A stretch of DNA of 64,000 nucleotides from the NCBI RefSeq assembly GCF_047663525.1, contig NC_092616.1:2145501-2209500 (forward strand), read 5' to 3'. The position numbers were made by a program, and so were the translations under genes. Under the pieces are notes generated by a model that made no database searches, was not told the origin of the DNA, and saw only the letters and a list, made by a program, of their open reading frames with translations. Of the stretch, positions 9,955 through 20,571 are shown one piece after another (position 1 is the first letter of the stretch; every line of letters begins with the position of its first letter). This DNA is from Anas platyrhynchos (Eukaryota; Chordata; Aves; Anseriformes; Anatidae).

Positions 9955-11220
9955 GTAAGTCTGTGGCAGAAGGAAAATGCAGAAAGGTCGGGCCCTGAGT
10001 GCTCTCTTGTCAGAGGCTGGCAGCAGGCTCTGCAGCCAGGATGCTGAAAGGGGAGGCCAGGGCTGTGGTGCAGATCAGGGTCCCTGCCTCTAGGACATGT
10101 CCCCAGCGAGCTGCCCCTGGGCAGAGCCCTGCTGCCAGGAGGTGTCTGCAGGGCAGAGCTGAGCACCCAGCGGGTGGGATGGGGGCTGTGAGCTGCAGGC
10201 AGGAGGCGTGGGGACAGAGACCCAGCTGCAGGCAGGGACAGCTGCAGGCAGCAGAGCCCTGGTCAGGGAGTGAGAGGGAGCTGCTCCAAGAAACAAGGAA
10301 AGGGGACTTTTGAAATTTCTCTGCCATCCCTGCACTGCTGCTGTCTTCCACAGTACAGCCCTTGGTCTCTTCAGCTCCCCCAGCAAGGACCACCAGAGAT
10401 ATTGGCATGGGAACTTGTTCATGATTCTTCTTTGGAGTCAGTGATGTAGGGAATAAGTCAGGTGCAGCTCAGAATGCTGCATGTTCCGTCATGCAGATAC
10501 ATGAATTGAGGAGAAGCCTCCATGTCCTGTCATGACATGTAGGGCTGTATGTGGGGCTGTGAATGAGCTTACTCTGTCTTCAGGTTGCATTGTTTTTAGC
10601 GCATTCAGAACTTTTCCTGCAAGAGTTCTGCTGGGCTGCAGGCTGCCCCCCTCCAGGGCACAGCTCTGCCATCACAGCTCTGTGCTATCCATGGAGAAGA
10701 CACCTGACTGCTAAGGGCGTGGAAATGCTGCTGGAAATCTCTATGTGTTAGCTGCAGTGATCCCTCAGTGTTCTTTGCTACACGTGGAGAACTGAGACCA
10801 TCCTCAAGGCCACAGGAGAGATTTGCACTTGGAAACTGGATTCCTTTGCTCTGCGCAGTGTGCAGGCTCTTCTCTAAGGGAACACCTGGGTATGATGGTA
10901 TCTTTGAGCTCAAAGCGGTGCCAGTCCAGGGCAGCTGTAACCAGGACTTTGGGACAGGATAGCTGCCCTTACTCTGCTCTAAGGGACAGAGCCCTTGCCT
11001 CTCAGGCAAGATTTCACTTGAGTGCAGCAGTAATGCCAAGGACTTCCAGAGTCCCTTGCTCCCAGTGGCACCCTCTGGTAGCAAAAACCAGAGCTCTACC
11101 AAGGAACATGCAGCAGAGGTTTTCCTGAAAGGGAAGCAGCAGTTCTGAGGTTTAACAAGAAACAGAGTAGGTTTTGCTCACAGGGCTGAGCCTAATATTT
11201 TGCTGTATTTCCCTCCTCAG
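9955..11220 (+). other. Predicted intron of the OR at 11248-12207
   Basis: GTAAGT to a good acceptor (TTTCCCTCCTCAG, AG at 11219-11220), 1266 bases. The stretch 10080-10290 is a GC-rich block repeated, inverted, at 35230-35430 and more distantly at 50690-50890. The part 10850-11130 matches 56250-56460 in the intron of the OR at 56899. No gene is seen inside. Confidence 0.6.
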
Positions 11221-11247
11221 ACAGGTCCCCATGCCCAGAGGAATCAA

Positions 11248-12207
11248 ATGTCCAACAGCAGCTCCATCAGCGAGTTCTTCCTCCTGGCATTTGCAGACAC
11301 ACGGGAGCTGCAGATCCTGCACTTCACATTCTTCCTGGGCATCTACCTGGCTGCCCTCCTGGGCAACGGCCTCATCCTCACCGCCATAGCTTGTGACCAC
11401 CGCCTCCACACCCCCATGTACTTCTTCCTCCTCAACCTCGCCCTGCTCGACCTGGGCTGCATCTCCACCACTGTCCCCAAAGCCATGGCCAATTCCCTCT
11501 GGGACACCAGGGCCATTTCCTATGCAGGATGTGCTGCACAGGTCTTTCTGTTTGTCTTTTTGATGTCAGCAGAGTATTCTCTTCTCACCATCATGGCCTA
11601 CGACCGCTACGTTGCCATCTGCAAACCCCTGCACTATGGGACCCTCCTGGACAACAGAGCTTGTGCCCAGATAGCAGCAGCTGCCTGGGGTTCTGCTTTT
11701 CTCAATGCTGTGCTGCACATTACCAATACATTTTCACTGTCCCTCTGCCAAGGCAATGCTGTGGACCAGTTCTTCTGTGAAATCCCTCAAATCCTCAAGC
11801 TCTCCTGTTCACAGTCCTTCCTCAGTGAAGTTTGGGTTCTTATGGGTAATCTTTTCATCGACTTTGGGTGTTTTGTATTCATTGTGCTCTCCTATGTTCA
11901 GATCATCAGGGTCGTGCTGAGGATGCCCTCTGAGCAGGGACGGCACAAAGCCTTCTCCATGTGCCTCCCTCACCTGGCTGTGGTCTCCCTGTTTCTCATC
12001 ACTGCCATGTTTACCTACCTGAAGCCCCTCTCCATCTCCTCTCCATCTCTGGACCTGGTGGTGGCAGTTCTGTACTCAGTGGTGCCCCCAACAGTGAACC
12101 CCTTTATCTACAGCATGAGAAACCAGGAGCTGAAAGTTGCACTGAACAAAGTGATTTCATTGAGAGTTTTCATTGCTGGTAAACTTCTCATCTCTCTCCA
12201 CAAATGA
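11248..12207 (+). CDS. Olfactory receptor, OR14-like (intact, 319 aa)
   Basis: An odorant-binding GPCR of the class expanded in birds, acting in olfactory cilia through a Golf-type G protein by family analogy. The start is taken at MSNSSS, as in the paralogues, with an N-glycosylation site at N3. Motifs seen: LGNG 38-41 (TM1), PMYFFL 56-61, conserved Cys95 and Cys177 plus C167 and C187 of the second extracellular loop, MAYDRYVAIC 116-125 (TM3 end), SYVQII 215-220, KAFSMCLPHL 234-243 (Met where paralogues have Thr) and NPFIYSMRN 284-292. There is no break. A splice acceptor lies 27 bases upstream. An out-of-frame ATG at 11231 overlaps the start and could damp translation, while the exon-1 frame described for 9934 would extend the N-terminus by 16 residues. 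OR14 membership is from general recognition, not a database search. Confidence 0.95.
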   Translation: MSNSSSISEFFLLAFADTRELQILHFTFFLGIYLAALLGNGLILTAIACDHRLHTPMYFFLLNLALLDLGCISTTVPKAMANSLWDTRAISYAGCAAQVFLFVFLMSAEYSLLTIMAYDRYVAICKPLHYGTLLDNRACAQIAAAAWGSAFLNAVLHITNTFSLSLCQGNAVDQFFCEIPQILKLSCSQSFLSEVWVLMGNLFIDFGCFVFIVLSYVQIIRVVLRMPSEQGRHKAFSMCLPHLAVVSLFLITAMFTYLKPLSISSPSLDLVVAVLYSVVPPTVNPFIYSMRNQELKVALNKVISLRVFIAGKLLISLHK

Positions 12208-12236
12208 CTCACAGTATATTCATGAGAGTCCTGTTC

Positions 12237-12296
<60 letters not shown>

Positions 12297-12312
12297 TATT
12301 GTTGTTGTTGTT
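12237..12312 (+). repeat. (ATT)n microsatellite, then (GTT)n
   Basis: About twenty ATT units followed by four GTT, starting 30 bases after the OR stop codon and so inside the likely 3' UTR. Not present in the other OR copies. Confidence 0.95.
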
Positions 12313-12559
12313 AAGTACCTTTGTGATGTTCTGACACACATTTGATTTTGTCTCATTTCATCTGAAACATCAACCTGCTCTCCTTCTCTGTAGCCTTGAT
12401 AAAATACGTGTGCCACTGGGTCTGAGCTGACTCCCTCATAGTATCTTTTTGGTATGTTGGCTTCTACAGGCAAATGAGATGTCTGCAGTCTCCATGGAGG
12501 AAATGTTGAACCAGCAGGCACAGGGAAGGTGGGTCTGGAAAAGGATTCAAGTCATCCTC

Positions 12560-12646
12560 AGGCACAAGTGATTGGCACAAAGCTGCACCAGAGGCGGTTC
12601 AGACTGGACATTAGGAAACATTTCCTCACCATGAGAGTGTCAGACA
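12560..12646 (+). repeat. CR1 fragment (near 3' end)
   Basis: 'ctgcaccagaggcggttcag' through 'tgagagtgtcagac' is the conserved segment before the CR1 3' tail; compare 39370-39430. It is cut at 12646 by the LTR2 element. Confidence 0.7.
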
Positions 12647-13724
12647 TGTGGTGGTTTTACTCGGGTGGGCAGTCAAGCTCCACCACGGCCACACTCTCAT
12701 TCCCCCTCCTCAAGTGGAAAAGGGGAGCAAATACAATGAAAAAGGCTCAAGGGTTGAGATAAGGACAGGGGGATCACTCAACAATTACCGTGATGGGCAA
12801 AACAGACTCAGAGTAGGGAGATAGTAAGTTTTATTGCCTATTACTAACAAGCTAGAGAAGTGAGAAACACAGGAAAGAAACCAAAAATGCCTCCCCACCA
12901 TCCACTCTCTTCCATCTCCTCCCCGAGTGGTGCAGGGGAATGAGGGAATGGGGGTTGTGGTCAGACAATAGCACTTTGCCTCTGCCACTGCTTCTTGATC
13001 ACTCCCATCCCCTGTGCTGTGGGGTCTCTCCCATGGGATGCAGTCGTTGGTGAACCAATCTGGCGTGGGCTTCCCACAGGCAGCAGTTCTTCAAGAACTG
13101 CTCCAGATATGGGTCCATACCACAGGGTCCATCCCTCAGCACACTGCTCCAACCTGGGTCCCCCACGGGCAGCAGCTCCTGCCAGGTCACCTGCTCCTGC
13201 ATGGGCTCCTCTCCATGGGCTACAGGTCCGGCCCGGAATCTGCTCCAGCAGGGGTCCTCCACATGCCACAGCCTCCGTCAGTTCGAGTCCACCTGCTCCA
13301 CCGTGGTCTCCTCCACACGCTGCAGTGTGGAACCCTGCTCTCCCATGGTACTCCATGGGCTGCAGGGGGACAGTGCCTCACCATGGTCCTCACCACAGGC
13401 CGCAGAGGACTTCTGGTCCAGCGCCTGGAGCACCTCTCCCCCTTCTTCTTCACTGACCTTGGTGCCTGCAAGGCTGTTTCTCGCTCTTCTCTCTCTCCCA
13501 GCTGCTGTGTGGCAGCATGGTTTTGTTCCTGTTGTTGTTTGTTTTTGTTTGTTTGTTTTCAACTTCTTAAATATGCTCTCACAGAGACACAAACATCGCT
13601 TATTGGCTCGGCTCTGGTCAGCAGCACGGCCCTAACCTAACATGGGGCAGCTTCTAGAGTCTTCTCACAGAAGCCATGCCTATGGCTCCCTGCTACCAAA
13701 ACCTTGCCACATAAACCCATTAGA
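12647..13724 (-). mobile_element. LTR2-family element, near complete
   Basis: On the minus strand it runs from CTAATGGGTTTATGTGGC (13722) to GTAAAACCACCACA (12647) and aligns over its length with 61058-62129. Open frames of 131-208 codons on both strands come from its GC-rich, CpG-poor composition. They are not shared between copies and are not genes. A TTGTTTGTTTGTTTT tract lies near 13540. No target-site duplication was found by eye. Confidence 0.75.
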
Positions 13725-13779
13725 GGGGTTCCTCTCATCCTCGAGGAAATACAACTGCCTGGATTTGTAAAGATACCTG

Positions 13780-14480
13780 GAAACCTCTAGAGTCCTTGGA
13801 AAGGTTCCCTAGTCTTTCTGAGCATCAGACACAGATGTTGAACCCAGAGTGAGAGCTTAGCAGCTGTGATCCCAATCCAGCTGGGTCTACTTCCCACCGT
13901 GTGCAGCACAGCCAGTGTGCAGTCACCTCTTGGGCACCACAGCCTGCTTGGTCTGCTCATGGCACCACCAGCTCAGGGCCACATGGGCAGCATGGGGAGA
14001 CAGCCAGGAAGAGCTGGAGAGGCGAGAGGAGGGATGAGGAGAGGTCAGATGGAAGCTGACCTTGTCTAGAAGTTGCCTCAAATACTGATGTTCATCTCAT
14101 CCAAGACAAGAACTGGACTGTGGGTACCCTAACTTGTACTCCTCATGCAGAACCACATGTCCATGGCTTCCTGGTGTACCACCCGGCCTGAGCAGTGACT
14201 GAAGAAGGACTGGTGCCCTAACCTGACAATCTCTTAATGCCCTTGCCCTGTGTGAAGAGAGTCTTGGAAAGCAAGGCTGGGATCCCGTGCCAGGGTTTAC
14301 ATTGATGGAAGCATGAGCCAGCAGCCATGTGAGCTTCCTGCTCTCCTGCTGTACTTGTATGCAGCACATGTCCTTGAGACAATCAGACAGTCTCTCCCAA
14401 CCCATGTGCTGGCCCTTACCCTAGAGATCACCCCCAGACAAGGTTCTTCAGCTCAGGTCCACCTGGAAGACTGAAGGGAA
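13780..14480 (+). repeat. Distal 3' flank of the OR unit
   Basis: Aligns with 21890-22220 downstream of the OR pseudogene at 20572 and, inverted, with 62130-62450 downstream of the OR at 63737. Landmarks are CAGCTGGGTCTACTTCCCACC near 13880 and a GGTCAGATGGAAGCTGACC-like piece near 14044. No gene is seen. Confidence 0.65.
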
Positions 14481-14507
14481 GCTGCAACCACAGGAGGCCC
14501 CAGAAGA

Positions 14508-15050
14508 GAATCACAGAATCATAGAATGGCTTGGGTTGGAAGGGACTTTAAAGAACACCTAGTTCCAACCCTCCTGCCATGGGCAGGGATGCCATCCACT
14601 AGAACAGGTTGCTCAGGGCCTCATGCAAGCTGGTCATGAACACCTCCAGGGATGGGGCATCCACAACATCTCTGGGCAACCTGTTCCAGTGCCTCGCCAT
14701 GAAGAATTTCCTCCTAATCTCTACTTTAAATCTCCCACTTTTAGTCTAATATCATCCCTCTTTGTCCTCTCATTGGCTGCATGAGGAGAAGGTCACTCTC
14801 CATCTTTTTTATTGGCCCCTTTAAAAATTGAAAATGAGGTCACCCCTGAGCCTTCCCTTCTTCAGGCTCAACATTCCCAGCTCTCTCTCAGCCTTACTTC
14901 ACAGGAGAGGTTCTCCAGCCTACTGACCAGCTTCGTGGCTCTCCTCTGGACCCAATCTAACAGCTCAACATTCTTTTTGTACTGGGGACCCCAGACGTGG
15001 ATGCAGTACTCCAAGTGGGGCCTCACAAGAGCAGAATAGTTTTTCATAGC
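14508..15050 (-). mobile_element. CR1 LINE, 5'-truncated 3' end
   Basis: On the plus strand it begins with the typical CR1 tail complement (CACAGAATCATAGAATGGC, then GGGTTGGAAGGGAC) and runs to CCTCACAAGAGCAGAATAG near 15038. The minus strand reads [13 protein letters not shown] and ENLSCEVRLRE, the C-terminal end of CR1 ORF2. Length and position fit a usual 5'-truncated insertion. Confidence 0.95.
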
Positions 15051-15386
15051 TGGTTCCTGAAGTACAGTGGTGACAGCAATGCTGAGTACAACTACTAGAG
15101 CAGTCTCACATCCAATAATTTTATCATACCATAGGCCAGTGTTACACATTACAGCAAAATAATAACCTTAAACCAGCCCCCAGAGATGATAAACAGTACC
15201 ACAGGGAACACTCACAGTTTGCAATGTGCTATCCAACATAATTCTGACATCAAACACATCTACAACCCTGATCCCCCAAAAATCAACATTGATTTCAGCA
15301 AATAATAAGCTGATCTAATGCTTATAACTATTTTATTTTAATCATTATCTCTACCCTTTGGGCCCTACATTATGTGCCAAAGGGAT
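15050..15386 (-). mobile_element. ERVL-like internal leader, inverted
   Basis: Inverted match to 6990-7330 and 44450-44760, lying directly inside the LTR at 15387-15782. The CR1 at 14508-15050 has inserted at its inner edge. Confidence 0.6.
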
Positions 15387-15547
15387 TGTTGTGGTTTAAC
15401 TTGGCTGGCAGCTCAGCACCATGTAGCCGTTTGCTCCACACTTTGCCAGTGGGATGGGGGAGAGAATAATTGGGGAGAGAAAGGAAGGCATGAAGGAATG
15501 TATGAAGGAAGCATGAAGGAAGGAAGGCATGAAGGAAAGCATGAAGG

Positions 15548-15579
<32 letters not shown>

Positions 15580-15782
15580 AAGGAAATCTTGTGGATGGAG
15601 ATAAAGACAGTTTAATAGTACAAAAAAAATGAAAGGGAAATAATAATAATAAAAATATTATTATTGTTGTTGATGATGATGCTGATGATAGTAGAATGCA
15701 CAAAGCAAGTGATGCACAATGTAATTGCTCGCCACCTGCTGAAAAATGCCCAGACTTATTGAGGCCAGGGCAGCCACTGGCA
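15387..15782 (-). mobile_element. ERVL-type LTR, 5'-truncated, with internal repeats
   Basis: The minus strand ends GTTAAACCACAACA at 15387, as the solo LTR at 62507-63083 ends GTTAAACCACGACA. It contains the GCAATTACATTGTGCATCACTT-type piece at 15710-15740. The plus-strand GAAGGAAGGCAT repeat (15478-15586) and ATT/GTT tracts (15640-15690) lie within it. U3 is missing. Confidence 0.75.
15478..15586 (+). repeat. GAAGGAAGGCATGAAGGAA purine-rich minisatellite
   Basis: Irregular units of GAAGGAA with CAT or CAG interruptions. It replaces the pyrimidine tract found here in other LTR copies. Confidence 0.9.
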
Positions 15783-16243
15783 AGCTGAACCAATGGGTGA
15801 TGCTGGTTGCACTTTTGTGAGGGCAGATTTAAAAAAAGGGAAAAACCTGCTGGGCAACAGCAGCTGGGAGAGGGAGGTGTAAGAAATAGCCCTGCAGACA
15901 ACGAGGTCACTGCAGAAAGAGGGCAAGAGGTGCTCCAGACACCAGAAGTTCCCCTTCAGCCCATGAAGAGGCCCCTGGTGGAGCAGGCTGTCCCCCTGCA
16001 ACCCACGTGTCCCATGGAGGAGCAGATCCTGATGCTGCAGCCTGTGGAGGAGCCCACAGTGGAGTAGGTGAATATGGCCTAGAGGAGGCTGCAGCCCATA
16101 GAGTGCTATCGCTGAAGAAAACTCCAAATCTTGGGACCCCAAACAACCACTCAAAAAATATTTACTTCCCCTTTTTCTCTTTGAAGAGGGAGAGAGTGAA
16201 TGGTGGTGGAGAAGGTCACCTGTGTATCAGGGTAAATCCACCA
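15783..16243 (+). mobile_element. LTR2-family element, copy C (internal deletions)
   Basis: Forward match to 61170-61500 and then to the 3' end (GGGTAAATCCACCATA at 16228-16243). The middle is deleted around 16120. It borders copy C of the segmental duplication in the same way as in copies A, B and D. Confidence 0.7.
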
Positions 16244-18060
16244 TAGTACGGGCACGGGAAGGGTTCAGCACCAGAGCTGTGACCATCCAGAGATGGCATC
16301 TCAGCATCTAGGACATGCTCTGCCAGCCTGGCTGCACAGAAGAGAAGGAGCAGAGGTTCCCCTGAAAGAGATCAGTACAAGGGGAAGGTTTGATTTCCAA
16401 CAGAGGCATTTCTGGCAAATTCCTGAGAGGCCTGTGGGAGCTGCAGGCCACAAAAGTGTCTGGGACACTGGACGTCCTTCCTCCCAGAGATCCCAGATCC
16501 CAAAGAGGCACAAGTTCCAAGGGAAAACTTGCCCTGGATTGTCCCCATCACAAGGAAGCTGAGCCATGCCCAGAGAAGCCCTAGGGATAAGGGCATCCCT
16601 AGCATCAGCACCCAGGAATCTTGACTGCCACATTGTCCCCTGAGCCCAGAGGGGAACTTAGGAAATGCTCTTGTAGTAGCCAACAGCCCTGTTCAGCCTC
16701 CCCCCAAAGCCCAGGACTTGCAGCTTTGGACAGCTGACAGCCACTGGGCCAGCCCTTGGGAAGGGTCTCCTGACACCCTCACCTTTGGAGAAGAGCTGCA
16801 GGAGCACCTGGAACATGGAAATCATGTCAGAAGTGATGGTCACCGTCCAGCAGCCCTCCATCTCACTTGCTGCTGGCCCTCAGCTCAGGACAAGGGATGC
16901 GCGCCCTGGCTCCTCAACCACAGCTCCTCTGCAAGGTGCCCCTGCTCCTCCGCCCGTCAGTGAGGGTTGCCCAGTGCAAGCTTTCTGCCTGCTGACCCCA
17001 CTCCTGGCCACAGAAGGACAGCGCTGGGGAGCACCCAAGCAGTGCCCAGCAGGGACCAGGCCTTGCAGGGAAGTGCTGGCACTGCCGCTGCTCCAGTGAT
17101 GATATCCCAGTGATGCAGGGCTTCCCCCTATGACATCAGACCGTGTCATTAGAAGGCCTGTGAGGTCAGTAGCAAGGAGACATATTTTCCGGCATTTCTT
17201 GACAAATCCACCAGGAACATCTCCAAATAGTGGCAAAGCCCACGGAATAAAGGAAGTGGAGCACTGGAGTAGTCCCTGCTGTGTTCTTGTACTAAGATAC
17301 CTCTGCTTTTGGGAGCTCTCCCAGGAAGGTAGGGTTTGAGTCTTTTCCTGGGGATGGGCTTTTTTCAAACGATGGGAGCGAAGGCGCCTGGGATGCATTA
17401 TATGTGTTAGGATGCATTAGGATGTGTTATATGGAGGGAATTGCAGCACATTCCTGGGCCTTTCTCCCCTCATGTCCCACAAGGCTCTGTGCTCTGAGAA
17501 GGCCTCAGCACCCTCGCCCAGGACATCCCCGCTGCCATGCAACAGGCAGAGGTGGCACACGAGGGAATGGCAAACTTACCTTCAGCACCTCATGGTAAGG
17601 GAGAGGGGTAGTGCAGCACTGCAGAGGAAGGGAGAACAGCTTGGACAGATGCAGTGCACTCCTTAATGCTGACACAGCTTCCTTTCAGTGGGGATCCAGC
17701 TCCTCCTGCCTGTGCCCCAGGCCGAGGGCATTGGGGCACATCTGGGCTGCAGCACCTCAGCTGTGGCACAAGGGCCAAACTCAGACTTGTCCCAGATCTT
17801 TTGCTCAAGAGCCTGGGCATGCAAAGGCTTTCCATCACAGCAGATATGCTGCCGTGGATGGCAGATGGGCACAAAAGGATGAATTAAGGGGTCCCAAGGA
17901 GGGCAAGCCCTGGTGTTCCTGAGGCCAGAAGGAATCAGGCCTGGGCTGTGCTGCCCTGACAGCAGAGGGCCTTTGTGGTGTTGGTGCAGCCCTGAGAGCC
18001 AGTGCTGGAGCTGTGACCGACCTCCAGGCACGAGAATGGGCTGCTGACAATATCTTTGGA
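16244..18060 (-). repeat. Segmental duplication copy C (inverted)
   Basis: 16244-17350 is the inverse of 5450-6523 and 42890-43913. 17670-17890 is the inverse of 3960-4245 and 42340-42645. In the OR orientation the order is LTR2, distal block, proximal block, OR upstream arm, OR, as in copy A. No conserved frame is seen. From 18060 to 18580 nothing is recognised. Confidence 0.75.
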
Positions 18061-18579
18061 TATGGGTATCCTGTGATCCAGGGACACAGAAAAAATCACT
18101 GTGTCTGGATAGTACCATCAGAGTGATTAACGGGTGGGGATGAGAAGCAGCAGCAGTGTTTGCAAGCTGAATGACAAAAAAAGGAAACTCTGGTGTGATG
18201 TGCCTCATATCTGTGCACTGCCTGCCTCTACCCGATAGAAGTGGGACAGACCTTGGCTCTCTGGGAAGCAGTCACTTGCTCATAAGCACCAGGTCTACCA
18301 GAGATGCCCTCAGGGGTGCCCTCTAAGTACCAGCTGTGAATGGCCAGAGCTGTCCTGTGGGTCTTTTGCTGCCCATGTCAGCTGCATGCTCCAGTGGTGC
18401 TGGGCAGCGTTGGCATCTCAGGTAGCACTGCAGGCCTGGAAGTGGCTTTAAATGGAGCGGCTGCCCCGAATTTCATTAAGCAATATAGGGATGTCCATGA
18501 GACAAGTGTCGTTACAGTCCCTGGAGATGGAGGGAAAACCAGATGGAGAAGAGGGAGAGAGAGACTCAGCTCTCCCTGT

Positions 18580-19391
18580 GGCACAGTTCTCCATTGGGTC
18601 AGGTGGATGCCTCTACAGGCTGCCCTGAGCCTACTGAGGAGGGACAGGTTTAGTTGTCCTAAATGGGTGCATTTGCTGTCATTTCAGCTGGCCAAAGGCA
18701 TCCCCCACCAGCCTCCAAGGGGATATCCCCAGGTGCTGCCCTGTCCCTCATAGTACCTCCATGAGAGCTTGCAGATGCCTGCATGTACCTCTGCCCCCTG
18801 ACATGTCACCAGGTGTTTGCAGCCCCCTGATTTCCTCCATCTCCATTTATGATCCTGGAGATGAGACAAGGAGCTAACCTGCAGGTGCCCATGTGGTGCA
18901 CACCTGAAGTGAGGGCAGGCGAATCCCAGTTCCTGTGTGCCTTGGGCAGGCATGGGTGTGAGCTGAGTGCCCTCCTAGCAACAGGATTAAAATCCAGCAT
19001 GAGATGTCTTAACGGATTCTGCTGCCTAACTTTTTCGAGAAATGTACTTGTTGTCAAGAAGTGTGCGTGCCCAGCTGAAGGAGGGAGCCTCAGGGATTCC
19101 TTCAGGCTGTTTCACAGCAGGTTCGATGTGCAGGGAGACTGGTGGGAGGCAAAGCAAGGGAGGCCTTGGGCTGGGCCTCTGCTGCTGAGCTGGGCCGGGC
19201 TCCTGGGCCCAAGGGGAGCTCCTGGCAAGCGGGCAGCGCTGCACAGAGACAGCTCTGCCCAGGAGCAGCTCCTCTGCACAGCGCAGCAGGGCTGGGGGCA
19301 CTGCCTGCAGAGACACAGTGCTTAAAGGCAGGCAGAAGTGGCAGCATGCCCAGAGCTCCCTGCGGGAGAAGACTTCCCAGCCCTGCAGCCG
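18580..19391 (+). promoter_or_regulatory. Conserved OR upstream arm, exon and putative promoter (unit of OR pseudogene at 20572)
   Basis: 18580-19030 matches 9070-9560. 19030-19391 is the exon/promoter module. The O/E-type core CCCAAGGG is at 19208-19215, and the donor GCAGCCG|GTAAGT has its GT at 19392-19393. A TTAAAGG element at 19322 is not present in the 3437 and 9954 copies. An ATG at 19346-19348 with A at -3 opens 15 codons to the donor, but here the joined frame is one base off the receptor frame, unlike at 36655. Confidence 0.55.
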
Positions 19392-20549
19392 GTAAGTGTC
19401 TGGCTGGAGGGCAATGCAGCCGGAGTTCCTGGAGGCAGGAGAAGCCGGGGGTGCAGGCAGGGGTGTCCAGGGCTGTGGTGCAGAGCAGGGTCCCTGCTGT
19501 GGCCCAGGGGCTGTGTGCCGGGGCAGGGCCTCTGCCGCCTGCCAGGCTCAGCACTCAGCCTGCCCGGGGAGCTGCCCAGGGCGCTGCGGGGAGAAGCTGT
19601 GGGTGGAAGGAGCCCCCCCAGCAGGGCAGGGTCCTGCTGCTGGCAGGAGGCTGCTGCCTGGGGCAGCTTGCTCACAGCTCCACAGCACAACCAGGGCGTA
19701 TCCAAGGGGGCTTCGCAAGAACACAGAGAAGGTGGGGAATTCCTGCTTCAGGCTTAGGTTTCCAGACTCTCTGCTTTCAATTTTCTCTTCTTCGGCTCAC
19801 TGGGAATAGAAATAGAGGTTATTTTTTCAGAGTAGAGGTTGTGACACCTAAGCCTTCACAAGAGGCTTAAGAGGACCATAACCAGTCCCTTTCCTGCCTA
19901 AAGAATTGATCTCCATCCATAATTTAAGGGGAACTTGGTCATGAGCTCTGGATTCCCTTGTGCTGGGGGAGAATTCAGATATCTTTGTACTAGATTTGTC
20001 AAGGCAGTGTTCAAGGTAGGGGCTACTTCCAGGATAAGACTGTCCTGAGTATCAGTTAACATTTTCATGCCCTGCTGGGGAGCCATGCGGTTAGTAATGA
20101 AATTATAGTGTTTGTGTCAGAGACTGAGGCTCCAAGAACATTCCTCTGTAAAAGACATACAGCTCAGTGATGCACTTTACAAAGACCTTTTAGATACCTC
20201 AGCCTACAGCCAGCAACAACATCAATTTTGTTGTTTCTTGAGGGATTATTTGACCTACTCCTCCAGATCTGCAATGAGAAGGATGTCCCTGGACAGTGGG
20301 CATCTGAGGTTGCACCCAGTTCATTTATGCCCCAGTGCCCAAGGGCTCTGCTCACAGACTCCTGCTGACAGACCGAGCCTTAGCCAACAGAGCTCAGTCA
20401 GAGTTCTGGCCAAGGAGCACTACAAATTTCTTCCAGAATCGAGCAGGAGGTAGTATGTCTTTGATGTTGTGTGGAGGGCACTTCCTACAAGATATGCAAT
20501 AGGTGTCGTACATGTTTGACTTTTCACTTGTAATTCCTTCCATGAACAG
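19392..20549 (+). other. Predicted intron of the OR pseudogene at 20572
   Basis: From GTAAGT to an acceptor ending CATGAACAG at 20549, 1158 bases. 19400-19690 is the GC-rich intron block shared with 3110-3420 and 35690-35900 (inverted). The rest shows no gene or nameable repeat. Confidence 0.55.
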
Positions 20550-20571
20550 GACCCATGTCCAGAGGCATCAG

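Noticed and set aside
11174-11389. 71-codon ORF at the start of the OR
   Set aside because: Out-of-frame shadow of the receptor coding sequence, though its ATG is noted as a possible uORF.
12961-13640. Several 130-208 codon ORFs on both strands
   Set aside because: They lie inside the LTR2 repeat, have Trp/Cys/Gly-rich nonsense and differ between LTR2 copies.
15480-15590. CRISPR-like array (regular short repeats)
   Set aside because: Units are 7-12 bases without spacers, in a vertebrate genome. It is a purine minisatellite in an LTR.
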